From Gnetum montanum (Eukaryota > Streptophyta > Gnetopsida > Gnetales > Gnetaceae), in contig MNCI01005823.1 in assembly GCA_015680685.1 (NCBI GenBank), forward strand, positions 130,623 to 194,622: a stretch of 64,000 nt of DNA, given 5' to 3'. Positions 46,209-56,964 of the stretch are shown here, one piece after another (within the stretch, counting starts at the first letter, position 1; each line of letters opens with the position of its first letter). Both the position numbers and the translations under genes were made by a program. The notes beneath the pieces are model-generated. The model had not been told where the DNA came from and searched no databases. It was given only the letters and a program-made list of their open reading frames with translations.

Positions 46209-47672
46209 GTACCTCACCGCTCATTAGTGACATTCCTGAATTAAAGGGTGATAATTATAAGCTATGGTCAGATAGACATTGATTATGCTATCCGTAAGAA
46301 TGAACCACTTGCCATTACAACAGCAAGCCATCCAAATGATAATGGTAATTATGAAAAATAGGAGTGATTTAATTGTCTCTATGTCATGTTCATAAAAACC
46401 AAGATCTTATTGGAACAATATGACAATGTGCGTGATTTGTTAAAGGCAATTGATGAACAATTTGAGTCATTAGACAAAGCATTGGCTAGTACCTTAATAA
46501 TGAAGTTCTTATCCATGAAGCTCATCAAAATTCATGGTGTGCATAAGCACATCATGCAAATGAGGGATATAGCAGCTCAACTCAAAACACTTGAGGTTGA
46601 GATGTTAGGATCTTTTCCTTGTGCACTACATTTTAAACATGTTCCCATTGTAGAACAGACCCTTTAAGATTTCTTATAACACACATAAGGACAAATGGTC
46701 AATCAATGAACTAATGATCATGTGTGTGCAAGAAGAGGGTAGACTTGCGATGGAAGTGAAAGAAAGTGTGCATCTAGTCACACAAGAAAAGAGTAAAGAA
46801 CAAGCCAAAGGTAAGTGAAAGGTCAAATTGCTTACAAAGCTGATATTAAGAAAGAATCCAGATGCTTTTTCTGCAAAAAGAAAGGGCACATAAAGAAGGA
46901 TTGTCCTAAATATCAGAAATGGCTTCAAAAGAAAGGTACTCAACTCTCTCTTGTTTGTTTTGAATCTAATATGGTTGATGTTGGCCATGACACATGGTGG
47001 ATTAACTTTGGTTCTACAATCCATGTTACTAATTCCTTGCAGGTGGTGCAAAACCTAAGGAAGCTAGTGGCAACCGAGGCTTACATCTATTCAGGCAACA
47101 AGATGTGCTCACATGTGGAGGCAATCCGAACATGCAAATTAGTTATAAGTAATGGTTTTTTTTTAGAGTTGGAAAAGACATTTTATATTTCTAGTTTTTC
47201 AAGGAATTTGATTTCTGTTTCAAGACTTGTATCATTGGGATTTTCCTTTAATTTTTCAGACACTATATTCAATCTATATTATAGATATGAACTTATTGGA
47301 AGTGGTACATTAACAGATGGTCTTTTCAACATTAATTTACAAAAGAAAACTTCTTATACTTGTATGCATGTTCATGCTAGCATTAAGAGATGTGTTGTGA
47401 ATGATGAATCCTCTATGTTATGGCATCTTAGATTAGGACATATCTCTATTGAGAGAATAAAAACATTAGTAAATGATGAAGTACTTAGTACTATAGATTT
47501 TACTAACTTTGACACTTGTGTGGATTCCATAAAGGGAAAGCAAACCAATATGTCAAAGAAAGGTGTCAAGAGGAGTTTAGACATATTAGAGATCATACAT
47601 ATAGATATTTATAGTTTAGATATAGATTTGTATGGCCAAAAGTATTTCATTACCTTTATTGATGATTACTAA
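46209..47672 (+). pseudogene. Copia gag and protease region
   Basis: GDNYKLW near 46255 opens a gag N-terminus. 46386-46667 reads LLKAIDEQFESLDKALASTL and MKFLSMKLIKIHGVHKHI, a UBN2/copia-type gag. The 285-residue frame 46815-47672 holds the zinc knuckle CFFCKKKGHIKKDC (C-x2-C-x4-H-x4-C) and a protease start WWINFGSTIHVTN, where the catalytic Asp of DSGA is Asn. It then has SMLWHLRLGHISIERIKTL (the pre-integrase domain) and the integrase start LEIIHIDIYSLDIDLYGQKY, FITFIDDY. A frame break near 46680-46815 separates gag from the knuckle. Confidence 0.85.
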
Positions 47673-50119
47673 TGATATATGTATCTCTACCTCTGCTTCA
47701 TAACAAGAGCAAAGCTTTAGATGCCTTTAAGGTGTTTAAGGTTGAAGTAGAGAAACAATGCAGTAAGCAAATAAAGTTAGTGAGATTTGATTGAGGTGGT
47801 GAATACTATGGTAGATATATTGATGATAGACAAGCACCTAGTCTATTTGCTAAGTTTCTTTGAGAGCATGGAATTGTTGCCCAGTACACTATGGTTGGTT
47901 CTCCATACTAGAATGGTATGGTAGAAAGAAGAAATCAAACATTATTGGACATGATGTGAAGTATGTTTAGTAGCTCCAAGCTTCCTAAGTCCTTGTGGAC
48001 TAAATCTCTCAAGATGACAGTGTATATATTAAACTGAGTTCTAACCAAGGCTATCTCAAAGACACCATTTGAATTATGAAAAGGTTAAAAATTGAGTTTG
48101 TGACATATACACCTTTGGGGATGTTTGTCTAAAGTAAGAGTCTATAATTTACAAGAAAAGAAGATAGACCCAAGGACCATAAGTGGGTATTTCATTGGAT
48201 ATGTTGAATAGTTTAAGGGATACAAATTTTATTGCTCATCACATACTACTAGGTTTTTGGAATCAAGAAATGCTAAATTTCTTTAGAATGACTTGATTAG
48301 TGGGAGTAGTAGATGTTGGAACATTATTTCTAAGATAGATCATACAGATGCTCAACTTGCTACTTCAAATAATAGATTGATTATTGTGCACAATACGCCT
48401 AGAGCACAAATGCGTAATGAACAATAACCAGTTATTGAAGTTCCATAAACTACTGATCAAGAAATAGTAGATCTAGCTAAACATTAGATACTAGAACCTA
48501 TTGAATAGCTTGTTGAACATCATGATCCTCAAGAGAATGATGAACCAACATTAAGAAGATCCGCTAGAGTAAGACGATTAGTGATTCCTAGTGACTATAT
48601 GTTGTATCTACAGGAGTCTAACTACAACATGGGGAGCCAAAAATGACCTTGAAACATTTTAAAAAGCCATGAGTTATAAGGAATCTAACTTTTGGTATGA
48701 TGCCATGAAAGATGAGATAAACTCTATGTCATCTAATGGACTCTAGGATCTTGTAAAGTTGCCTAATGGTGTAAAAGCTATTAGATGCAAATGGGAATAG
48801 ATTATAAGGAGACCATTTCTCTTGTATCTAAGAAGGACCTCCTTTGTGTTATCGTGGCATTGGTTGCTCATTTTGATCTTGAATTACATCAAATGGATGT
48901 GAAAACAACATTCCTCAAAGGTGATATAGAGGAAGAGGTTTATATGAAACAACCTAAAGGATTTTCCTCTAGTGAGGATGAGCAATTGGTGTGTAAGCTT
49001 AAGAAATCCATATATGGATTGAAATAGGCCTCTCATCAATGGTACTTAAAATTCCATGATATCATATCATTTGGTTTTGAAAAAAACATCATGGATCAAT
49101 GTATATACTAAAAGGTCAATGGGAGCAAAATCTATTTCCTTGTTCTATATGTGAATGATATCCTTCTTGCAACTAATAATAGTGGATTTCTATACAAGGT
49201 GAAACATTTTCTCTCTAAGAATTTTAACATGAAGGATATGGATGAGGCATCTTATTTCATTAGCATTTAGATCCATAGGGATAGATCTAGATGTATTTTG
49301 GGACTATCACAAGAAACCTATATTAATAAAGTTTTAGAGAGGAAAGATTGTTCACCAAGTATAGCACCCATTGTGAAGGGTGACAAGTGCAATTTGAACT
49401 AGTGCCCTAGGAATGATTTAGAGAAAAGTTAGATGAGCAACATTCCATATGCTTCAACTATTGAAAGCCTAATGAATGCTTAGGTCTGCACAAGACCTAA
49501 CATTGCATTTGTTGTGGGAATTTTGGGTCGATATAAGAGTAATCTAGGTAATGACCATTGGAGGGATGCAAAGAAAGTGATGACGTACCTTCAAGGTACA
49601 AAAGATTACATGCTTATGTATAAATGAACTAATTCCTTGAAGGTGATTGGCTACTCCAATTTAGACTTTGCTGGCTATGTTGATTAATGGAAATCAACAT
49701 CTAGTTATGTTTTTCTGCTAGTTGGAGAAGCTATATTTTGGAAGAGTTGAAAGCAAACTTTGGTTGCTACTTCCACCATGGAGGCAAAGTTCATTTCTTG
49801 TTTTGAGGCTACTTCACATGGTGTATGGCTAAAGAGTTTCATATCAGGGCTTAAAATTGTGGATTCTATATGTAGGTCATTAAGAATGTTTTGTGATAAT
49901 TCAAATGATATCTTTATAACTAAGAATAATAAGAGTGGCAGTCAAAGTAAACACATAGACATAAAGTACTTAGCCATAAGGGAACACATTAAAGAAAACA
50001 AAGTGGTCATTGAGCATATACATATTGAATTGATGATAGTTGATCCTTTGACAAAAGGAATGCCATCGAGGTCATTTAAGGATCATGTAGTTTGGATGGG
50101 ACTTGGTTCCATAATGTAA
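47673..50119 (+). pseudogene. Copia integrase, RT and RNase H region
   Basis: Continues integrase (GGEYYGRYIDD, MVERRNQTLLDMM), then KKIDPRTISGYFIGY, RRSARVRR, and RT from about 48640. RT shows LELHQMDVKTTFLKGDIEEE, VYMKQPKGF, KKSIYGLK and the catalytic box as LYVNDILLATNN, where the first Asp of YVDD is Asn. Between RCKW and GIDYKE (about 48785) some 35 expected residues are missing. RNase H appears as GRYKSNLGNDHWRDAKKVM and STMEAKFISCFEATSHGVWL, KHIDIKY, ending IM-stop at 50119. Stops interrupt it many times. Confidence 0.85.
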
Positions 50120-50406
50120 TTTGTTGTACATATAACTTTATAGTCTTAATGAAACTCTTATTGAGTTGTGCTATTTTCTCATATGGCTTGTGCATACAAT
50201 TATGAGAGAAAATTCACATATGGCAAGACCTAGAATGAACATTAGTTTATTCATAAAGCTAGTTACCATATAAAGAATTATGTTTGAAAGATAATGCATT
50301 ATAATACATGGAAGATAATACTTACATAAAAAAAATTATTTCCATGATTCATGCATTTATTTTTTGAACTCTAGACTTTATTAAATATGAAGACCAAGTG
50401 AGAGAT

Positions 50407-50619
50407 TGTAGCATGTGTTACCCATTAACACATTTTATGCATTAGTTAATGCATGAAGGTGGCCACTATATCCACTAATGCATTTTATGCATTAGTTAAT
50501 GCCTGAAGGTGGCCACTATACCCATTAACATACTTTATGCGTTAGTTAATGCATGAAGGTGGCCACTATATCCACTAACGCGTTTTTATGATTTAGTTAA
50601 CACATCAAGATGGTTGTAA
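50407..50619 (+). repeat. 3' LTR of copia element A, left part
   Basis: The LTR starts after the purine-rich AAGTGAGAGAT typical of copia 3' ends. It contains about three units of ATGCATTAGTTAATGCATGA plus AGGTGGCCACTATA with CCACTAATGCATT-like linkers. It is cut by gypsy copy 2 at about 50619. Confidence 0.8.
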
Positions 50620-51331
50620 TGACAGAAAACGTCGGCAGCTGGAAATACCGACCGATATTCTAGCGTACACAGTTTTAACCACGGATCCGCGCGAGGGCTA
50701 AGCTAGAAAATTGAATCCGCGGCGCCCTGAACGGTCTTGTCGATCAGACAGGGACTTACGAGTCAGTAAAAGAATGCAAAGTGCGTAAAAGAGAGTGATC
50801 TGATTCGAGGGACCGTAAAGCAAGGGGAAAAAAGATGCGGTCGGATTGCAACGGCGATAATGTTAAACACGATGAAAGAAGGCTGGCAAGAGAGAAACAC
50901 GTAGCTTCAAGATCTGCGCTTTGACTTACAAATGTATATTTTGTATGAGAAATTACACTGGGGAATCCCCGATTACAGGATGTGAAACAAGCACAGAACA
51001 ACGAGAAAAACGGTTTAAACAGAAGTCCGATCTACCTCGTGGGCTAAGCTGAGATGCAAGGCGGGCCAAGCTTTGACGTCTACCGATCAACTGTTTCTGA
51101 TTGATAGAGTCCTTTTAGCAGAAAGATTGCTCCTGTCACCGATACTCAATTTGAACTGTACTCTGCTTCGGCTACAAGATGATGAGATCCACGATTGCCA
51201 AAGCGCTGATCTCTGTATCTCTGCTCCAAAGTGCTAAGTGTTCTGGTACTCAGAAATATGCTATTTTCTTCTCTGATTTGCCAACCCGAATTTTTGCCAA
51301 CCGACCTCTGTATCTTTGTCAACTGGGGTAT

Positions 51332-54300
51332 TTATAGGCCGCGACACTTCGCGGAGAAGGCACAACCCTGATGATGTGGGTTTCGGATATTACGGGCCCT
51401 GCTGGCATGATCTTTTAAGTCAGACTCCTCTACGCTGTCATCCGGAAATGGCAGGTTGGCCCAGGCTAGACCGTCATCATTGTCATTGTTCTGTTCAGGG
51501 GCTTGGAGAGGGGACTGATCGTCAGCCGTTTCGATCTCCGAACCCCGTTCTTCTTCAATGTTGTTAACGGTCCTGGGGGTGACCTCGTCGCCGCGTATGA
51601 TAACCTCCCCTCCGGCATAGGGTAGGTGTATCTCCTGATGGATCGGCGACGAGACCGCCCTCAGCTGGGCTAACCACGACCTCCCTAAGATTAAGTTGAA
51701 GCCTGGCATCTCCTCGACGACTAAAAATGTGGCTTCCGTTGGGAACTGATTCCCCGCCACAAACTCAATACGCACCGTCCCCTTGACCTGAACCCGTGCT
51801 CCATTGAATGATTTTACGCAGGCTGTCGTCGTGGGAGTGATCTGGTCGACCAACCCCAACCTATCCACGATGGAATAGGGAACGACATTAGCAGCTGCGC
51901 CATCATCCACGTGCACCCTCCGGATCCGGTACTGGCCGACCCGAATGGTAATGAACATAGGCTCCGTCGTTACTTGACCCTTTTCCGGATCATCTTTAAC
52001 AGACTCGTCCAGGAAGGTCAACGAGGTGGGCTTGGGCTGTTCAGCTTCAGGAGGAAACATGATAGCGTGTATCGCTTCCTCTTCCGCCGGCAAGCTGGCG
52101 TCCACTGATATGGACGTCAACATGCGTACCATAGCCTCGCGGTGTTCTCGAGAAGTCATCAAGAGGTCGTACAAGCTCAGCGTTGTGTTCTTCTGCTTGA
52201 GAGCTTGTTTAACCTGCGTGAACGCATCGAGGAGGTCCTTCTCTCGGCAGGGTGGTTTACCTCCCTTGTCCTCCTCCATCCGGCCCAAGAGACGGATCTC
52301 TCGAGGTGGAGCGGTGTCAGTGGGAGGGTTGTTTTGTTTTCTGCCAAGAGAAGGTGGCTGCGTTTCTGTTCCCTTAGCTTGCTTCTGGGGCATAGACATA
52401 GGGACAGAGGCCAGGGGCCTGGGCTTAGGGAAGCCGAGCGTAGAGTTGTCATTTTTCGCGTTAACTGCGGTATTTTCCTCTCTTCGCTTGGGAGGCGATG
52501 ACTGGTGGTTCTGACTAGAGGTCTGCCCCTGCGTGAGAGGAGCAGCCTGTGGTTGTGGTGCCCTTATAATGAAGGGCGCTCTCGGCATGGGCGCGGATGG
52601 ACCCGCGGCTTGGGTAGTGTCGCGTGACTGAGGGCGCGCTTGGGAAGGCGCCCGTATGATGAACGGTGGCCGTGAGACCCCAGTAGCTGCCGAAGAAGTA
52701 GTAAGCCCCTTTGTTGAGCTGGCGGGCACACGCAAAACGAAAGGTTGTTTTGGCGGTACCTTACGCTCACCGTCCGTACTCACCACAGTGATTGTATAAG
52801 GATCGTAATTTGTGTTCAACGGATCCTTGTACACATGCAGCGTTTGGTTTTCGGGACGCGTAGGATTACTGTTGTCTAGCTTTAGATGACCTTCGTCGAT
52901 CATGCGTTGAATATCGTCCTTCAACGCCCAGCAGTAATCCGTGTCGTGACCACACATCTGGTGGTAGTCACAGAAACGATCCAGCCTGAAAGATCTCGGA
53001 ACTGCCGGCTCGTTAGGCAGAGCTAAAGAGGGGTCCTTCAGCAATTCACAGTGACGCCTGTGACGCTTCAGGGCCTCCTCGAACACCTTCTTAGGTTGAA
53101 TGTGTCCTGCCGCTAACAGTTGCTTTAGCAGTTCAGAATGTTTCACAGGTAAAGCCGTGTATTTTGAACGATCTTTACGCTCAAAATTCAGCTTTGGCTG
53201 GGGGACTTGTTCAGGGGCAGCCGTGGCCTGGTTGGTGCCAGCACCAGCCGTGGCCTCAGGCGGTGCTGTTGCTGGAGCTTTCTTGCTCTTATTCTTCGCA
53301 TTCTCAGTCAGCGCAGCTACANAGCACCTGAGCGAAGGCCTGACGTATGTCGCCAGGGGAAAGGTAATACAGCTTAGACTNACTTTGCTGGCCTCCGCAG
53401 CATCTTGGATGCTCAGGACCTGAGCGAAGGCCTGACGTATGTCGCCAGGGGAAAGGTAATACAGCTTAGACTTCATAAAGTCGTTGACTTCTCCCTTGAA
53501 TATAGCCAGTAGATGGGAGTCCGCGATTGGGTCGCGGATCTCATTCAAGGTAGCATTCCAACGCTGTATGAACTTTTGGACTGGCTCGAGCGGGTCTTGT
53601 TTCACCCCCATAAGCTGTTCCAACGTGACTTCCGGCTTCATGTTGTATTTGAATCGGGTCACAAATTGAGTCAGCTGCTCTTCCAAGGTTGCAATGGAAG
53701 AGCGTGGGAGAGCTATATACCAGTCTAAAGCCTTCCCTGTTAACGACATCGCAAAGAGTCGGACTAAAGTATGCGGCCACTGTTGCAACAACAAGGATTC
53801 GAACCTAAAGGTGGCTAGATGGGTGTTGGGATCCCCCTCCCCATTATACTTGGTAAAATGCAGGAGGGACATCCCTGGAGGCAAAGACAGCATGGGAACC
53901 GCTGGATTGATCAGATCATCCTGATAGAAAACCATGATCTGAAGGGTATCAGACCCAGCGGTCTTGAGGCGTTGCACCTCCTTAGTAAGCGTCTGGATAA
54001 GCTGGAACGCTTGATCTAGACTTGTTAAGGGAGGTGTCTGTGCAGCAGGCACAGGAGCAGGAGGTTGGACTGGAAGGGTAGCCCTAGGAAAATGGAATGC
54101 AGGAGGTGGTTGGCTAACCGCTGGGGGAGCAGGGATTCCTGCAGGTTGGGGGGCCTGCGAAGGCCTCCATCCAACAGTCTGAGACGAGAGGTTAACTCCT
54201 GCCTGCTGCGCAGGATAATGGTAGGGATATCGAGGAAGCACCTGCAAAAATTGTGCCGCAGGTGTAACCGAAGGCTGTGCATCGTAAACCGCAGTCGGGT

Positions 54301-55129
54301 ATTGTTGCGTAGCAGGGTTGGTCCACTGACTTGTTATAGGGTATTGAACAAAGGTTTGCTGTGGTACGGTTACAGTATGTTGCTGAGTCGGCGGGGGCAG
54401 AAACCTTTGCGCTGAGCGAGTTGTCGGTACAGTGTGAGCCTGTACCTGAGGGATGAACTGAGGCGCGGTGGTCGCCGGCATCACCGCCGGGATGCCAAGT
54501 GCATGGTGGGACGGACCCACCCCTGCGTCATGGCACAGTTGTTGTGCTTACCACCTAGACAGCTGCGCCTGGGCTAGCGGGAAGCCAGGAAGTTGTGCCT
54601 GCGCGGTTGCGGCTGGGTTAAGAGAGGCTGCCTCTCCGTCAAAAGCGAACAACGGATCTTCTTGTGTGTGTAGCGGCAGAGTATGGAACGAATGTTCCAA
54701 CAGGGCCACGAATTCGTCCTCTGCCTCTTCCTCACGCTGGGGTTCCGCCACAGGTTGTGAAGCCTGGCCTCTAGCCATGACCAACTGTGCCATAATTTCA
54801 TGTTGGTGCTCAGTCAAGGGGATTATGTCATAGGCCGTTGGCTTAAAATCATGACCCCCTCGATGGAGCGCTTCAAAGTTTCGCTTTGCCTCCCGCTCGG
54901 CTCGGCTAAGAGCCAGCCTCGCCTGGATCTTAACGCATATAAAATTGTATTCTTCAGGGGTTATGGCCGGAAAGATAGGCTCTTTCCCCTGAAGCCTCAA
55001 TGATCGGCGCAATGGTCCCTGAGGTCCCGTCGCACCAGGAGCTGGTCCTGTGACCACCGTAGGATTCACAGGCGCAACACCCAGATCGAGGGTAACCATG
55101 GCGGTTGTGTTTGAGTAAAAAGAATCCAT
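51332..55129 (-). pseudogene. gag-protease polyprotein of gypsy copy 2, nearly intact
   Basis: One minus-strand frame of 1,265 codons from ATG 55129, broken by a single TAA at 54548-54550. Parts: N-terminus MDSFYSNTTAM with TPEEYNFICVKIQARLALSR; Pro/Gln-rich stretch; gag core (LSLPPGMSLLHFTKYNGEGD, ALDWYIALPRSSIATLEEQL); zinc-finger-like FCDYHQMCGHDTDYCWALKD; Pro-rich linker; protease with VHVDDGAAANVVPYSIVDRL and GFNLILGRSWLAQL. Gag would package element RNA and protease would process it. The last 20 or so residues look like LTR sequence read through. Two isolated N and a perfect 55-base duplication (53326-53380, 53418-53472) disturb the gag C-terminal part and look like an assembly error. 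Confidence 0.85.
53326..53472. repeat. Perfect 55-bp duplication flanked by single N
   Basis: The stretch starting ACCTGAGCGAAGGCCTGACG occurs at 53326-53380 and again, identical, at 53418-53472. Single N bases sit at 53322 and 53381, right around the first copy. The protein is disrupted only here. This is more likely an assembly or gap-fill artefact than biology. Confidence 0.85.
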
Positions 55130-55409
55130 TGATCAATGAAGTGAAGAGTGACTGATAATCGGATTTAAAAGCGAATGGCTGGCAACAGATCGGATCTAAA
55201 AGCGAATGGCTGGCAACAAACGCACAAAAGGCTTTCTACCCTGTAGGATTTCAAAGAAATCGTCCTTGCGACCGATCTATACCACGCGATTAACCGTAGA
55301 CTTCCCTAGAGGTATTACGTCTATGGTTTAGGGTATGGATCTCTAACAGGGTTACCTGAAATATTCGGATCGGAGCCTGAAGGCCCTCCTTCTAGCGCCA
55401 GAAAACAAT

Positions 55410-55843
55410 GGTCTCCATATCCAATAATGCATTTTTTATGTGTTGGCATTGGGTCTCTTCTGGTAACCAATTTTGTGGCCTATAAATTCATTCTTGATGG
55501 GAAAACAAAGGCACCACAAATCACAGTAGGATTGTAGTTTTGGTCCCTTTCACAGATGCTTAGAGGTTGCATACACCATCATTGTAGAGCATCGGTGTGA
55601 AAGAAGAATTTGAATGCCAAGTTTAATTCGAGGCATCAATGGCTGGAAATCAATTCCATTTGCTTTGGCATTGTGCATTTCTAGTTATTTATGCATGTGA
55701 ATTTCTTGTGCCATTTTCTTTCACATTGTGCATTTTTGGTTATCTATGCATGTGAATTTCTTGTGCCATTTGCTTTTGCATCGTGCATTTTCAGTTATTT
55801 ATGCATGTAAATTTCTTGTGCAATCCACAAATTTTGTTTTACA
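55410..55843 (+). repeat. 3' LTR of copia element A, right part
   Basis: GGCATTGGGTCTCTTCTGGT, AAAACAAAGGCACCACAAATC, TTTGGTCCCTTTCACAGATG and the repeated TTGTGCATTTTTGGTTAT words match 44160-44605 in order, ending TTTTGTTTTACA at 55843. Confidence 0.85.
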
Positions 55844-55848
55844 AGAAA

Positions 55849-56960
55849 TCCTCACTACCTATGCTCCTTGCCACCATGCCATAGCCCTTTACATTGTTGC
55901 TTGCTTCCATGCTGGCAATGCCATCGCTCTGCACTGTGTAGCCATAGCCGTCAGCTCCACAAGTGGATTTGCCCAACCATTGTGCATCATGCCACCCACT
56001 TCTTTTCCCGCATTGCCAATCCATGGCCTTGTCTCCCATCAACCCCATTGCCAACTGCACGTCTTGTGGCTAGTCTTAGAATGTGGAAATTTTCTTTTTC
56101 TTAAAACAATTTAAAATAATAATATATAATAATAAACAATATAGTATAAGTTAGATAATATATTATAATAAACAAAGTATATAAGTTATGATAGTAGGTC
56201 ATGAATAACATAAGTAATGAATGGAGAGATTGTTAAGTTATTTTATAATTGATTAATTGATTTACTTTGGTTATTTCAAATTAATTACTCTTAGTTATAA
56301 TTAAGTTATTATTAATCAACTACTAATTCCCTTTTAGATTCATTAATAAACCACTTTTAGTTATTGATTAATTACTAACTTACTCTTAGTTGTGATTGAC
56401 AAGCACATATGTTGAAAAATAAGGAGGAGAATGTAAGAGCTATAAAAGCTAATACATAGATGAAAAAGGGATTATAATTATCATAAGAAAGAGAAGAAAG
56501 CAAAGTCTCTTAGCTTCTCTTTTGCTTTCCATATCTTGCTTCTTCTTCCCTTCTCTTGTTCTATTTCACCATCTCCTAATCCCATGTCTCTTCTTCCTTT
56601 TCCATATTAGTGTTGTAGTTGCTACATGCAACTCATTGCCTAGTGTTGTACGTGCAATCAATTGTTGCTTGGATGCTTATGGTGTTGTTGTTTGCAAGCT
56701 GTCGGTATTACTTGTTGCAACTGCTATGTACTAGCACAATGGCTACTAAGTTTTCTCTTCTCTCTACTTTCTATTATTTCTTTTTAATATTATGATCTTT
56801 CTAAGTTATTCCATCTTCAATGTTCTGTTCTACTCTTCACTTTTGCTCAATGCTCAAATTTAAGTTCTATTCAAATCATTGTTCTATTTAAATATTAGCT
56901 ACATTTCCTCTATTCTCTAGCTAGCCTTGCATTAGGGAATAGCCTTGTCAAACTGCATTG
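55849..56960 (+). other. Insert flank right of copia A, LTR-like
   Basis: This is neither copia nor cullin. It has an AT-rich block (56105-56410), then a TATA-like GCTATAAAAGC (about 56438), then a pyrimidine-rich transcribed-looking part (56510-56760). This layout resembles U3-R-U5 of yet another LTR element, but I found no partner LTR and no ends. The open frames here have no recognised domain. Confidence 0.4.
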
Positions 56961-56964
56961 TGCA

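Larger units (their letters stand above)
50620..55409 (-). mobile_element. Ty3/gypsy copy 2, gag-protease deletion derivative nested in a copia LTR
   Basis: Minus strand: primer-site region (about 55391-55409), leader, gag-protease (55129-51332), then R/U5 of the 3' LTR with its TATA box (51327-51338) down to 50620. RT, RNase H, integrase and nearly all of U3 are missing: protease runs into LTR-like sequence at about 51400. The 5' LTR is also missing at 55409, and no matching target duplication is seen. Its sequence is clearly more GC-rich than copies 1 and 3, with many CG dinucleotides kept, so it is the youngest of the three. Confidence 0.8.
43984..55843 (+). mobile_element. Ty1/copia retrotransposon A, decayed, with nested insertions
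   Basis: 5' LTR 43984-44605 and 3' LTR 50407-50619 plus 55410-55843 (split by gypsy copy 2); both begin TGTAG and end TTTTGTTTTACA. The flanking bases GGAAA (43979-43983) and AGAAA (55844-55848) match in 4 of 5 positions, as an old target duplication would. A primer site TGGTATCGAAGC follows the 5' LTR at 44608-44619, like the initiator-Met site TGGTATCAGAGC. The domain order gag, zinc knuckle, protease, integrase, RT, RNase H is the copia order. The 5' leader contains family B LTR-like sequence (about 45240-46110). Confidence 0.8.

Noticed and set aside
48785-49027. Copia RT piece as a possible intact small gene
   Set aside because: It is a fragment of a longer decayed pol region, starts at a deletion junction and ends at a stop where Gln is expected.
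52026-52514. Plus-strand frames of 119-162 codons inside gypsy copy 2
   Set aside because: They are antisense shadows of the nearly open gag-protease frame in GC-rich DNA, with no family signature.
54548-54550. Programmed stop readthrough between two parts of gag
   Set aside because: The TAA lies in a variable Pro/Gln-rich part well inside gag, not at the gag-protease border. A chance mutation is simpler.
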